A DNA stretch of 64,000 nt from Tupaia tana (GCA_026018925.1 JAKSZU010000025.1:25649696-25713695); one strand, 5' to 3'; counted from the stretch's first letter, positions 10,536-21,738 are shown. The notes: generated by a model not told the origin, from the letters alone. Translations and numbers: made by a program.

Positions 10536-11950
10536 TATATTGAACTGAACTGAGAATGTAAGCGTAGTAATCAATACTGTCATGGGTATTGTGAAGGGAT
10601 GAGGACAACTGAGGTAATTAATTGGAAAATAGGACTGTAAAAGTCAGACAATTTGGAGAATATGGGTTTGCTTTCTCCTCAATTTCCCATATAATTGCCT
10701 CGATTTTCCATTTTGCCTTGCGAGTAGAATCATTGTCTAAGAATGTTTGCAGCATTTATTTTGGATGAATTTCGATGTGCAGAGCTGAAAGGAGCTGATC
10801 TATGTATTTGTAATTTGGTATTACTAAAGATTGAATCGTTTTGTAATTTATCATGTTTGTAATATGTTATGATTACACTGAATTTTTTCCCAGCGACTTC
10901 TTTCATGCCTTACTTTACCTTTCTACTATTACAAGACTATAGGTGGCAATTATTAGTCTCTCAATTAGGCAGGTAGAGAACAGAGATCTTTACTGAGTGA
11001 CTTATCTAAATCATAATGCTTGGCCAGATTTATAGGAAAGACTGATTATAGGCTTTTCAGGGAAAGAAATTATACCTGCAAAGTTTTCCCAGCTCTCTGG
11101 TTCAGGTTCTCACGTTAACAGAGAGTATGGTGAAAATACATTAATTTAACTTCTCTCTGTCTCGCTTCTTCATCTGGAACACGAGGCAACGGGCTCAATT
11201 CAGAATCAACTACTGTGACTAGGCACCTATTATGTGCAAGTCACGTGCTGGATGCTTTCAATGTTCTGGTAAAGTAAATTAAATTAAAATCAAACCTCAT
11301 AATAAATGAAGAAAGCGAGCATGGAGAAGCAGGCCCAGCTGAGGTGGGACAGTCCCTGGCATTCTGTGGTGCAGATTCAGGTTGCAGGGCTGGCTTGAGA
11401 ACACTGCGGTGCGCATGCCCAAAACCCTGGCGAGCTGGAAGGGTGGGAAAAGGGAATCATGCATGTCAGGATCCTGTTCATAGCGCTCTTCTGTCTCAGG
11501 GGTGTGTACGTGTTCTCGAGCGTTAAAACAAAAACAGCAATTTGCCATGGCAATCCAGCTAATGATACAGAAGCTATGCAAATTCAGATCTCCTGGCTCC
11601 AGAATACATGGTCTACCCTCGATAGTTGAGCACTTTCTTCCATAGTTTGGCATTCTATGAAGTTATATAAAAATACACTGTTTTGAATTACAGATATATA
11701 GGTTAAATTAGTCCTATTACCCCCCAATACAAAAAAAGTTTGTATAGTGAGTGAAATAATTAATCTATCTACATCGAAAATTTTAAAGTTTGACTAATTT
11801 ATAGAATCAAATGCTTGAGGCCTCTGAGTAAGGATAAGAAGGAGCTAAAAATTAATATATTACAGATGTCCAGGCCCATTGTGGTGATGAAGATGATGTG
11901 CTCTGTAAGCTGGGACCACAGGGGAAGTTCGATTCTCGTACAATCTAAGA
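10536..11950. other. Intergenic with faint MIR and L2 traces
   Basis: About 10940-11035 resembles a MIR core (agagaacagagatctttactgag / gacttatctaaatcataatg). About 11215-11265 resembles L2 (aggcacctattatgtgcaag, tgctggatgctttcaatg). The rest is unannotated AT-rich DNA. Confidence 0.4.
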
Positions 11951-12050
11951 GGCTGGGCAAGGGATGCACACCTGCAATCCAAATGACTCAGAGGCCCGTA
12001 AATTTGAGGCTGACTTCAGCAACATAGCGAAACCCTATTGAGAAAGAAAA
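11951..12050 (+). mobile_element. 7SL-RNA-like SINE relic
   Basis: The segment runs ggctgggcaagggatgcaca, cctgcaatccaaatgactca, gaggcccgtaaatttgaggc, then 'cagcaacatagcgaaaccct'. This follows the order of Alu/B1-type 7SL-derived monomers (GGC-rich start, CCTGTAATCC, GAGGCTGAGG, AGCAACATAGYGAGACCCT). The copy is diverged. Seen by eye only; the family is not known. Confidence 0.5.
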
Positions 12051-12055
12051 GCTAG

Positions 12056-12300
12056 GAAGCCAGCAGGTGGTATAGTAGGTAGGGTGCTGGACTCCCACAT
12101 GGCTGACTATGGTTTGAGTCCCAGATCCAGGGGCTTGCAACTCACACTGGGCGCATGTGTGTGTGTGCCCAAAATCCTGAGAGGAAAATTGAGGAGAAGG
12201 AATTGCTGCATAGCCATCCACCCAGAGAGTGATTTCTCACTTTCCCTGTTACTGTGTTTGTTTTTCCAGTAAGCATACCTGCCCTATGGCAAAAAAGCAG
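12056..12300 (+). mobile_element. SINE family 1
   Basis: Full-length copy: head gccagcaggtggtatagtagg, 'actcccacatggctgactat', then 'cccaaaatcctgagaggaaa', 'ggagaaggaattgctgcata' and tail 'gccctatggcaaaaaa'. A CAAA/CAAAA-rich tail follows to about 12345. Confidence 0.85.
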
Positions 12301-12386
12301 GAAGCAACAAAACAAAACAAAACAAACAAACAAACAAACAAAAAACACACAAGAAACAAACCTTAAGAAAAAAAAAACAGAAAAAA

Positions 12387-12447
12387 GGCAAAGCTAGGCA
12401 TGCTGGCTCACACCTTAGTACCAGCTAAGATGCTGGCAAATGGGGCG
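12387..12447 (+). mobile_element. Second 7SL-like relic, short
   Basis: 'aagctaggcatgctggctca' and caccttagtaccagctaagatg resemble the first 40-50 nt of 7SL-derived SINEs (GGCATGGTGGCTCACRCCTGTARTCCCAGCT). A family-1 SINE cuts it off on the right. Confidence 0.45.
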
Positions 12448-12700
12448 AACCAGCAGGTGGCACAGTGGTTAAGGCATTGGATGCCCACGTGGCTGACTGC
12501 AACGGAGCCCTAGACCTGGTGGCTTGAAAATCCCACTGGGCACATGTACGCGTGTGCTCCAAATCCCAGGAGGAGAATGGAGGAGAAGGGACTGCGGCAC
12601 GGCCATCATCCCTGGGGGGTGATTTCTCACTTTCCCTCTCACTGTCTCTCCCTGTCTCTCTGGCAAGCACATGTACCTTTTGGCAAATAAATAAATAAAG
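12448..12700 (+). mobile_element. SINE family 1
   Basis: Head 'accagcaggtggcacagtgg' then ttaaggcattgg, body 'ggaggagaatggaggagaag', CT-rich tract 'cactgtctctccctgtctct', tail accttttggcaaataaata. It abuts the 7SL-like relic. Confidence 0.88.
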
Positions 12701-13752
12701 CAAAGAAATTTTTAAAAAAGCAAAATAAATACATACATATATTTAAAAGTTTAAATGCCAGAAGGACCAATGTGTTATCAGCGAAGGTTGATTCAAAATA
12801 GTAATTATTTTGTTGAGAAAGAGATTGATTTCAAATAATACCTTTTCATTCTGTTCGACTCAACAAAGATTTTGATAGGTGAACTGATATAAGAAGAAAG
12901 CCACTGCTTAAAAGCAAAGAGAAAGAAGAGACAGAAGTTTTTTATTGGCATATCTGCTATGAAGCTTATCATTAATAGTTATTAGTTGTCCTGCAGATGT
13001 TAACCGTTACAGTTGGTATATGTCATAGACTGAGACTGGTGTTTAATAACAGATAACTGATATAACAAGACAGACTCTGTAATATATTTAGGAGACAGAT
13101 ACTCACGAAATATTGCTGTTTGGGGAAACTATGTATCTCATGTGAATTGTATTTCTAAATTTCCCTCAAAGTATTTTGATTATTTTGTGGGGTTTTTTTT
13201 TTTGGTGTGTGTGTGTCATGTAATATACTTTCTGCATTACTTAAGAATATTGAACTCTGCTGTAAAAACAAGGGCAAGAAAGCAAGAAGCATAGATGACA
13301 CTAAGTGTAGAAGCAAATAGCCTGTGAGCCATGGCAGAAAACGGAGAGGGACATGTGTGAAGAGGTGAAAGTGACGGAAGCAATGGGACCATGACTTACA
13401 CACGGGACAGGACGGAAGGACGGGATATGCCCCACGTATTCATGACTCACTAAATGTATCTGAGGTACACGAGGGACTGGAGGTACACTGGGATGAAAAC
13501 CAGGCACTCACTGGCAACACCCAGTCTAGCCTCATTGTCTTTTGTCCAAGAAGCACGAATAGAGTTTGTTCATCAGGCTTTTCGGCAAGTTCTAACTGTG
13601 GCCCGCCACCACTGCCCTCGCATCTCTTCAACAGAACAAGCGGCCTGAGGTGTGGCACATCTGATGCGCACCTCGCTCTCAGACCTCAGCTCTGATCCTT
13701 GGAAGCACAGCATCTCATGGGCAGCTCAGACGGCTGGGCTAGAAGAGAGACC
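12701..13752. other. Intergenic, nothing recognised
   Basis: Contains a short T-run followed by GTGTGTGTG near 13193-13217. Open frames on the minus strand (about 13155-13658) have no recognisable domain. Confidence 0.5.
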
Positions 13753-13978
13753 GGGCCAGCAGGTGGTGTGGTTATAAAGGTGGCTAGGTCCTGCATGGCT
13801 GGCTGGCAGTTCAAGTTCATCTGGGGGTTGAGAACACACTGGGCACACGTCCATGTCCCAGATCCCCACAGGAGGGAGAAATAAAGAAGGGTTTGTAGTG
13901 TGGCCATTCCCCAGAGGGGTGCCTTCTCACTTTCCCTTTCTCTAGCAAGCACGCACACCCTCTTGCAAAACTAAAGAC
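13753..13978 (+). mobile_element. SINE family 1, first of a tandem pair
   Basis: Head gggccagcaggtggtgtggtta, tail 'cacaccctcttgcaaaacta'. It is directly followed by a second copy in the same direction and is the more diverged of the two. Confidence 0.8.
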
Positions 13979-14250
13979 AGGGACCAGCAGATGGTGTAAT
14001 GGCTACGTCACTGGACTCCCATGTAGTCAACTGCAGTTCAAGTCCTGGACCCAGTGGCTTAAACTCATGCCTCATGCCAGGCACATGTGCGTGCATGTCC
14101 ATGATCCCAAGAATGGAGGAGAAGGGATTGCGGTGTGGCCATCACTCCTGTGGGGTGATTTCTCGCTTTCTGTCTCTCTGACTCTGTCTTTTGGTGAGTG
14201 CACAAGCCCTATAGCAAAAACCTCTCAAAAAAATCAAAAACAAACAAAAA
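13979..14250 (+). mobile_element. SINE family 1, second of a tandem pair
   Basis: Head 'gggaccagcagatggtgtaa' then tggctacgtcactgg, body 'ggaggagaagggattgcggt', tail 'gccctatagcaaaaacctct' plus an A-rich tail. Close to what looks like the family consensus. Confidence 0.88.
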
Positions 14251-14794
14251 AACTAAACACAAACAAAAAAAGAAGAGCAAGGCAAATAGATGAACTAATC
14301 GAAATAGTTCACGTAAGCATCCTGTGATCCAATATTGAGGAAGTGTGATCTTTTGCCTATTTGTACTATACCCTTTGCGGTTAACCTACCCAGTCTCTTT
14401 CCCCTAGTTCTTGCTGTGCATTTTAAAATGATATAAGAAACTGTGTGATTTGAACATCTTAATTGGGATTGTGACTCTTCGGTTCCACGGCATCTGTGCT
14501 AACCTGCCTGGCTGCAGACATGGAGGCTACCTTTCCATCACGATAACTTCCCACATGGCACAACTGGTCAGTTTTTGCTCCTATTTTTCCCTTAGATTTA
14601 TAACTGGTAGTAATTGCAGTGGACCGTGTAAAGACTGTATTATTTCAAAAAGGTATTTGGTCATCTAAAGAGAGCATTTAACTGTCACAGGGATACAGTC
14701 TAATAATAGCCTGGCTCCAGCAAACAAAACAAAAGAACTCATGGTTCAGGAGGACGCAATCATAGCACTTGAAAACTGGTTCCAGTTCAAGCTC

Positions 14795-14905
14795 TCCTTA
14801 TGAAAGATGAGATCTAGTGACCTGCCAAAGGTCACTATTTCTAGTAACTAGTAAGCCAGAACGGGAGCCAGCGCTGTTGAAAAGGCTGGGGGTTCTTTGA
14901 GATAC
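14795..14905 (+). mobile_element. MIR fragment
   Basis: 'gacctgccaaaggtcactat' then ttctagtaactagtaagccag, then acgggagccagcgc follows the MIR core (CTTGCCCAAGGTCACACAGCTAGTAAGTGGCAGAGCYGGGATT). Confidence 0.65.
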
Positions 14906-16322
14906 CACTGCTGTTCCTATCTGGGTTCTGGAAAATAACCAAGTAAGCACACATTCTAGCACATGCTCCGTAATGACTGAAAATATCAACCACAGCTGTC
15001 ACAATTAATAGATTAACACTAAATGATGCAAAAATAAACAGAGAATGTCTGTTTATTAACAGGGCTTATAAAGGTGTCACTGAGACACTCCCAAGTGCTA
15101 AAAATTGCTGTTCTTCCCTGCTGTTAATTCAGTCATGACATTACACACTTCCATTTGATTGTAGAGACTCAACTTTAGCCATAATCATCTCTAGTTAGTT
15201 GACTTTAGCTAGGAGTTTATACCCAGAATATTTAACCGACAAAGTTTTTGCTCACCATCTAATACAGGCAAGAAACTGTGTTAGATATTTGCAACATAAA
15301 GAGGATTAAGATTTAAACTACATCAGTCAACGCATGATTCTGAATTCCTTCTTCATGTCAGGCACTGTTCTTGGCATGAGAACTCCACAAAAGGAGTGGA
15401 TTAAAAGCCAGAATATATTTTTTTATTGATACAAAGAATTCAGAGGCTTGATTGGCGACTCAACTATGACGCCAGTGACCCAACGGGTTTCTGTCTTTCC
15501 ATTTGCTCCTATTATTATGAGATTTTTCTCAGGCTTGTTGCCTGTGGTCACAAATACCTGCTTTAGGTCCAGGTATCAAGTTCTCACAGGACCATGTCCA
15601 ATGCAAGAATAAGGTGGTGAAAGAGATCTTCTAAGACTTTCTCTCAAACACACATACAGAAACACACACAGAGAAACACACACACACACTCACACACACA
15701 TTCCACCTTGAGGCTTCTCAGCGGAATTCCCCTTAGATTGGCGTATAGTAGTGGAACTTTCTATGATGTTAGAAATATTTAAAATGGATCATATGTAGCG
15801 ACTGAATGCTGGTGGCAAGAGTGACTAAAGAACTGAATTTTTAGTTTTACTCTAATTAAAATTTCTGTCTCTACATCCTCATGTGACTACCCTACAGGAC
15901 AGCACAGCTGTGTTTCTTCTGGAGAACTAGGTCATGTGGCCGACAGGTGCAAGGGAGGCTGGGAAACAGATCAACTCGCTCTGGGGAGGCAAAGTTTGGG
16001 ATTGGCTCTTTGGCAGCTACCAACAGTGTGCGCCATAAGGAAGTGGGTAAAACGGAGAGTCACAGAACCGACATTGTAGGGGGGAGACTAAAAACATAAA
16101 CACAGACGTAAACAATATAAAAGGAAGCTGTGTTCAGGTTCAGACAAGTTGCCCATTTTCTAGACCCAGCCCAGATCATTATCTACATTCTAGAGTAACA
16201 CAATAGGGAGTGATGGAAGGTGGAAGGGAGAGATTTAAGAAGAGAATTCAGAGAAGCTTCCAGGATCTGACAATCTGGTTAAGAAGGAAGGCAGACACAT
16301 AAAATAAATTATTATTATTATG
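14906..16322. other. Intergenic, CA-rich patch only
   Basis: Holds an impure CA repeat near 15645-15705 (acacacacagagaaacacac type). About 15340-15380 (tcaggcactgttcttggcat) may be an L2 scrap. No gene was seen. Confidence 0.45.
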
Positions 16323-16588
16323 ATGAGATTTTTGCCTTAGGGCGTGTGTGCTTTCTGGAGAGAGAGAGAGAGAGAGAGATGGAGATAGTGAGAGGGAAAG
16401 TGAGAAATCACTCCCCAGGAGGAATGGCCATGCTGCAATCCCTTCTCCTCCATTCTGCTCTCTGGATCTCGGCCACGCATGCACACGCACCTGGCCTAAG
16501 TTTCAAGCCTCCGGGTCCAGGACTCGAACCGTGGTTGGCCATGTGGGAACACAGCGACATAACTGCTACGCCATCTGCTGCTCTCAAA
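16323..16588 (-). mobile_element. SINE family 1, antisense
   Basis: Left edge gagatttttgccttagggcgtg, (GA)n at 16362-16378, middle 'gcaatcccttctcctccatt', right edge 'actgctacgccatctgctgc'. Full-length. The antisense strand reads open in at least two frames. Confidence 0.9.
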
Positions 16589-16717
16589 ACAAATGATTAA
16601 CAATAAGTATGGACACACACATATTTATTATGTAGAAACATATTTATGCATAGAGATACACATTTGTTACACATACAGGTATACACATACATCTGCAGAG
16701 TTAATACCCTTTACTTC

Positions 16718-16975
16718 TTTTTTCTTTTTTTTTCTAGAGGTTTTTGCTATAGGGCACATGTGCTCGCCAGAAAGAGAGAGACAGACAGAAAGCGAGAAAT
16801 CCCCCCCTAGGGGGGATGACCACACCGCAATCCCTTCTCCATTCTCTTCTCAGGATCTTGGGCACACACGCACATGCAGCCAGTGTGAGTTTAAGCCACC
16901 GGGTCCGGGACTTGAATCATGGTAGACTACATGGGAGTCCAGCGACATTGCCATTAGGCCAACTGCTGGTCCTAA
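16718..16975 (-). mobile_element. SINE family 1, antisense
   Basis: Left edge tttttttttctagaggtttttgctat, middle 'accgcaatcccttctccatt', right edge 'attaggccaactgctggtcc'. The left edge forms a pyrimidine tract followed by TAG, like a splice acceptor. Confidence 0.88.
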
Positions 16976-17204
16976 TGTCCTAATGTCCTGAAGTCAGTGT
17001 TCTTGAAGCCTGAGGGGGGCCGGCAGTAGATAGACCTGTCTGGCTAGAGGCTGTCAGGGAAGGGGTAGCTTAATTCAAGCTTACATTTCGGTGTGGCTGA
17101 GGGGTAAGAGCCAGTAAACCTCAGATGATGTCATCCTCCGAGATCTTCGTAAGTGCGGAAGGGACTACTGTCACGTCCTCACGAACCCGGGCTGGTACAG
17201 AGGT

Positions 17205-17468
17205 GTGCACATTCCAAGGACTACGATGCTGAAAATAGACTTTTCCGAGCCCTCTCCAGACATGCTGTGGGACTTCTCATCTGGAATGACTGTTCTTTTC
17301 AAGGACGATATAACTGACTTTTGTGCAAAAATTGTTGAAATTATCCATACAGTCCCTCCATCTTTCTTCTGGTTTTGTGGTACCACTGGTGAGGTCTCCT
17401 TTGCTGGCAATTGTGTACCTTATACAACTTTCTTAACTACAGTGAAGTACAAAGAGACTGTGTGCTAA
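17205..17468 (+). other. Unassigned open frame, 87 codons
   Basis: An 87-codon frame with unbiased, non-repetitive composition opens at 17205. The opposite strand is also open over 17171-17410. I recognise no family in either reading. The region is not GC-rich and not a repeat I can name. It could be a piece of a processed pseudogene or chance. Confidence 0.2.
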
Positions 17469-17859
17469 ATTGGCATTAGTACTTGCGGCAACCAAAGTTC
17501 AAAATATACATACACATGTCCTTCAACTATAAGCTTCACACTATTCACACTCGGGGTTCACGTGACAATGTACGAGTCTTTAAACAGTAATGTGGTCAAT
17601 ACACACTTCCACATTGCTGGTAAGGACAACACATGAAGAAAATAGAAAAGGATGATTTTTGTTAAAAAATAATTTTTCAAGTAAATTAAAGAGAACTTTG
17701 AACAGTCCCCTCCACCTGAACACAGAAACGTCAGTCTGATTTCTAAAGAAAGCCATCTACAAAGTTACAGTGACTACAATGGTGGTGACAATGTCCTGCA
17801 GTTGCCATCCGTCAAAATGGAAGATCTCTGCTGCTCAATACCAACCTAGCAGCCACGAG

Positions 17860-17975
17860 GCGTTTCAATTAAAATAAACTGGAAGGAAATAAAGTGTAAA
17901 TTTTCCTTATCTCACACTAGCTCCATTTGACACCCTACGTAGCCACACATGGCCACCCTATTGGACAGCAAAGAT
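17860..17975 (-). mobile_element. Ancient DNA-transposon-like repeat fragment
   Basis: 'cgtttcaattaaaataaact' and then 'gtagccacacatggccaccc' followed by tattggacagcaaagatctagaac match a common mammalian repeat with 'atagccacatgtggctagtggctaccrtattggacagc'. The group (probably hAT) is from memory. Confidence 0.5.
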
Positions 17976-19255
17976 CTAGAACAATTCTACGGCCACCAAC
18001 GCATGAGGAGAGAGCTCTGGACCCTGAAGGCTTATATACTAGAATCTCAAAAGGTGTGGGTAAAATGAACTGCTATTCCAAGTTAACGTGATACTCTGTT
18101 TACCTACTATTGAGAAAGTGTTACCCAGGTAGATAAATTGTAGGGAACCCTCTGGTCCCTAAAGTGAATCTTTTAGGGCCCTTAGTGCTGCCCTTGGACT
18201 CAGGGACAAACCTGCCTAGGGCCCTGTAGCTTAGAGGGCACCAACCTGACTGTCCCATCTGGTGGACAGCTTCCAAGACTGGCACCCTCACGCTCCTCCC
18301 ACTTCTAGACACGGTCCGTGGGACCCAGGTCCTGGCATTCCCTGGTAGAACGTTCCAAAGCCACTTTCAGGTCCTGAGCAGACCTCTTCCCAGAATCCTC
18401 CTCCCCGTGAGGGCTGGACAACTGGTGTGTGCAGTCCAGCCCGAAGGGCAGCCAAAGGGTGGCCTCTGGAATGCCTGGAAGAGCTTGGCTGTGGGGAGGT
18501 GTGTGTGCAGAAAGCTCTTCCGGTTCTTGAATGAAGCTGGGACAGAGAGCAAAGTGTGGGTGTTTGGAGGCCACGGGTTCAGGTCCCTTTCCCACTTGCC
18601 AGGTTTCAGGGTCCCCGAGGCCTCCACACATCGCCTTCCAGGCGTTAGGAGGGTGTCCTTCTGGAGGCGGGCGAGCAGAGCATACTCCACTGCTGGCCTG
18701 GCGGAGTCCCCAGGGTCGCTGGCGTGGGCCCGGGCAGGGCTGGGGATTCTCTCGGGTCCCTCGGCCTGCGTGCTCACCGCCACTCTACCTGGTCCACCCC
18801 CGAAGCAGCTCTGCAGGTCAGGGACAAACCTGTCCCCAAAGCTGCGGTCCCCGCGGGGCCCTGCACCCCCGCAGGGGCCAGAGCTGCTGCCCGAGGCCAG
18901 AGCGGCTCAGGTTGCCCTCAGGGGGAGGGTCCCGCTGGGGCCTGGCGCGCTGGGACAAAGGACACTACCTGAGTGAGGCGGCCTGGGACTTGGGGCCTCC
19001 CCCGTCGGCCGTGGGCGCCGGAGGCTCAGCCCGGCCCTCTCTCCGCTCGCGGGCGGGACCCGGGCCCGCGCCCGGCGGCTTTGTCTGGAGGGCGGCGGCG
19101 GCTGGAGTTTGGACGAGAACTTTCCTCCGCCTCCCGCGGCCCCCCACGACCGCTGCCGCGAGGCGGGGGCGCGCCTGGGGCCGGGAGCGCGCCTGCCCTC
19201 GTCCCCGCGCGGCGCCCCGGGAGCAGGAGCCGGAGCAGGAGCCGGAGCGGAGCCG

Positions 19256-19290
19256 GCGGGGCGGGCGCGGGCGGAGGGGAGGGGCGGCGC
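19256..19290 (+). promoter_or_regulatory. Cluster of Sp1/KLF-type GC boxes
   Basis: ggcggggcgggcgcgggcgg followed by aggggaggggcggcg contains at least two GGGCGG-type cores, about 260-300 bp before the start codon. Occupancy is inferred. Confidence 0.45.
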
Positions 19291-19399
19291 GGGGAGGAGC
19301 CGCGGGCCTGGCCGGCGCGCGGAGGCGGAGGCGGAGGCGGCCTGGAGCGCTGGGACCCGAGCGCGCCGTGACCCCGCGGCTCCCCGAGGACAAAGGAGC

Positions 19400-19498
19400 A
19401 TGCGGGCGCCGAGCAGGGCCCGCCGTCCGGCCGCCAGGAGGCCCCGGGCGCCCCCGCGCCGCGCCCGCGCCCGCCCCTGCGCCCGAGCGGCCCGCTAG
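19400..19498 (+). other. Upstream ORF, 32 codons, in the ADGRA3 leader
   Basis: An ATG at 19400 opens a 32-residue Arg/Pro/Ala-rich frame that ends at TAG 19496-19498, 51 nt before the main ATG. It is in the same frame as ADGRA3, so its stop proves that translation from here cannot give an N-terminally extended receptor. If transcription starts upstream of 19400, this uORF could lower main-frame initiation. Confidence 0.5.
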
Positions 19499-19549
19499 GC
19501 CCCCGCGCCGCCGCCCGCCGAGGCCCCGGCCCCGGCCCCGGCCCGCCGC

Positions 19550-19791
19550 ATGGAGCCGCCCGGGCGCCCGCGGGGCCGCCCCGCCACGCCGCCGCCGCTG
19601 CTGCCGCTCGTGCTGCTCGCGCTGCTGGGAGGAGGCGGCGCCGCGACGCTGCCCCCGGGCTGCAAGCTGGACGGGCGGCCGCGGGCGGCGGGCAGGGCGG
19701 CGGCGCCCGCCGAGGGCAAGGTGGTGTGCAGCAGCCTGGAGCTGGCGCAGGTCCTGCCGCCCGACGCGCTGCCCAACCGCACGGTCACCCT
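19550..19791 (+). CDS. ADGRA3: ADGRA3 coding exon 1 (signal peptide and N-terminus)
   Basis: Encodes residues 1-80 plus two bases of codon 81 of adhesion GPCR A3 (GPR125), an orphan seven-pass plasma-membrane receptor linked in the literature to Wnt/planar-polarity signalling. After a short Arg/Pro stretch, a hydrophobic core (PPLLPLVLLALLG, residues about 15-27) forms the signal peptide, with cleavage likely near AAT-LPPG. C38 and C60 fit the LRR N-terminal cap, and N76-R77-T78 is an N-glycosylation sequon. EGKVVCSSLELAQVLPP and LPNRTVTL are diagnostic of this receptor. The start is the first ATG after an in-frame stop, with +4 G (-3 is C). The donor is gtgagt at 19792, phase 2. Confidence 0.95.
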
Positions 19792-20120
19792 GTGAGTACC
19801 GCGGTCCCCCGCGCCCCGCGCCCCTACAGAGGAGAGGTCGGGGGCACCGCGCGCCTTTGTGTGCCTGCGCCGGGCGGAGGGGCCCGGGTGCCCTGGGTGG
19901 TGGGCGCGGGCGCGGTTCCCAGGAGCGAGGGAGCGCCCCGAGCTGCCCACGAGTTGGCCAAGGAAAGTTTTCGGGTCCCGGGCGCGCCCCGCGCGGTGCC
20001 ACGTGAGGATGCGAGGACCACGCGGTCGGCGGAGCGGGGCTCCCTGCTCCCGGGCTCGGCGCCCCCCGCTCGCGCCTGCCCTGCCTCTGCTTGCTCGGGG
20101 GTAGAGTTTGCAGAACGCGG

Positions 20121-21475
20121 GGACCCAGGACGCCCCGGATGCGGGCTCCAAAGCCCGACTCTCTTCCCTTGCCGTTGCCAGCGCAGGTTTATTGCGGCTA
20201 CAGAGCACCTTTAAGATCGCCTGGGTACTAAGGGCTAGCACCTTTGCGGTGGAGGTGGGCACCCACCTTCACATCTCGTGTTCATGTCTGTAAGCGCTCG
20301 GATTTAAAAGCCGAGAATTTCGGAATTGGAAATGGGCTTTGTTGACCTTCCCAGCTAAAGGGACTTTTGATTTTTCCGCATGAGTTTCCACCTGGAAGGA
20401 AGAGTACGGGTAACTCACTTCGTTGCCAGGACTCTGTCCGGGTTTGCCAGTTCTAGCCGAGCGTTTGGCCCCGCTGTCTCTCATTTTTTTTTTCCCTGAC
20501 CGATGAGTTGGTTTGGAAAAGTTTGAGCCGGAGTGTTTCTAGTGGGTGTTTTGTCAAACTGAAATACGAGTCCCTGGGCTGTGTTGTTTTGATTGGTTTC
20601 CTAAAAAAGAATCTAGCCTGCTACTATAAAAACATGAAGGCGAGCGCCCCGCCAGTGATGTGAGAAGAAACTTGAATTACAGTTTGTAACTTAACCCAGA
20701 TTCAGGAGGATAGGTATCCATAGCATTACCAAAAGCTTTGTTCTCTCCATTTCTACTTTTAGAATTAGGAAACAGTTTAACATGAAAATTCTGTGTGTGT
20801 GAGAGCGAGAGTGAGAGAGTGAATGAGAGAGAGAGAGACAGTTTACAGGAAACAAGGTTTTGTTTGCTTTCTCAGCGTGCTGCCGTTTGGTGGTGGGAGC
20901 AGTTGTATTTATTTTTATTTCTTAGCCTCCTTCTTTGAAGTGGACATTTGGGTATGAGACCTTAATCACAGTGTGAGTCAAGTGGAGAAAATCCAGTGGT
21001 TGGGGATGGCCCTCTTACTCTGCAAACATTAGTCATCATTTAGTGACATTCTAGGCATCTAGGTTTTGGGTCAGTGAGTGGCACTTACATTGGTTCATGT
21101 TTGGGTCCAGTTTTGTCTGAAATGTCTTCAATTCTAGCTAGATTAGATCAACTATTTGCGTATTGTTGATTTTGCTTTGCAGGAAAAAAATGCGGATATT
21201 GTAGAAAATCACCTTTCATCACGGTATCAGTTAAACTATTTTACTAGTGTGTTCGTGAAATGGTTAAGATATTAATGCTTTTGAAATGTTACTTTATCTT
21301 TTTTTTTTTTTTTTGCATCTGAAGGCCTTTTAGATGAAAATAAAATTAATACAGTGAATTTAGTTCATGGGAGGAAGTTGTCATTTATTTACAGACCTTT
21401 CTTAGCTCAAGAGCACTGTTTGGCCTGTGGTAGGAAGTGGCAGGAGGAGATAGTGTGCTGAGGTTTGACTTTCTC
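20121..21475. other. Intron 1, unique-looking start
   Basis: GC falls away from the island. Only a short GTGTGAGAGCGAGA-type purine tract (about 20792-20840) and a T-run (about 21299-21314) stand out. Confidence 0.5.
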
Positions 21476-21738
21476 ATTTCTTTCTTTCTTTATTTCTTTA
21501 TTTATTTTAGGTTTTTGCCATAGGGCACAGTTGCTCTCTGGAGACAGACAGTGAGTGAGAGGGAAAGTGAGAAATCACCCTCTGGGGCCCGCAGTTTCTT
21601 CTCGATTCTCCTCTTGGGATTTTGAGCACACATGCACACGTGCCCAATGTGAGTTTCAAGCCACCAGGTCTGGCACTTGAGCTGCAGCCAGTCCTGTGGG
21701 ACCCCGCCACCTTAACCTCCACGCCACCTGCCGGCCTT
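21476..21738 (-). mobile_element. SINE family 1, antisense
   Basis: Left edge (TTTC/TTTA)n then ttttaggtttttgccatagg, middle 'tctcctcttgggattttgag', right edge 'ccacgccacctgccggcctt'. The body lacks part of the usual central block. Confidence 0.88.

Larger units (their letters stand above)
18650..20120 (+). promoter_or_regulatory. ADGRA3: CpG island promoter of ADGRA3
   Basis: GC content and CpG density rise sharply here compared with both sides and peak at about 18990-19800. It has no TATA box near the gene, as usual for housekeeping-type vertebrate promoters. Near 19256-19290 are overlapping GC boxes (ggcggggcggg, gaggggcggcg) of the Sp1/KLF type. Short direct repeats (ggagcaggagcc twice at about 19220-19245, gaggcg three times at about 19321-19340, ccccgg repeats at about 19521-19545) lie in the presumed 5' UTR. 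The transcription start cannot be fixed from sequence. Confidence 0.85.

Noticed and set aside
16346..16600. Open frames of 60-115 codons with a shared ERE...EKSPPR...HAAIPSPPFSS pattern (also near 32302, 34864, 46760, 52030)
   Set aside because: These are translations of antisense family-1 SINE copies. Similarity to each other reflects the repeat and not a protein family.
18965..20002. 345-codon open frame on the minus strand in the CpG island
   Set aside because: Stop codons are rare in such GC-rich DNA. It is the shadow of the island and of exon 1, with no recognisable protein.
18531..20006. 491-codon open frame on the + strand through the CpG island
   Set aside because: Composition (Arg/Ala/Pro/Gly) follows from GC-rich DNA. 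It overlaps ADGRA3 exon 1 in another frame, and continues through the real splice donor. No domain is seen.
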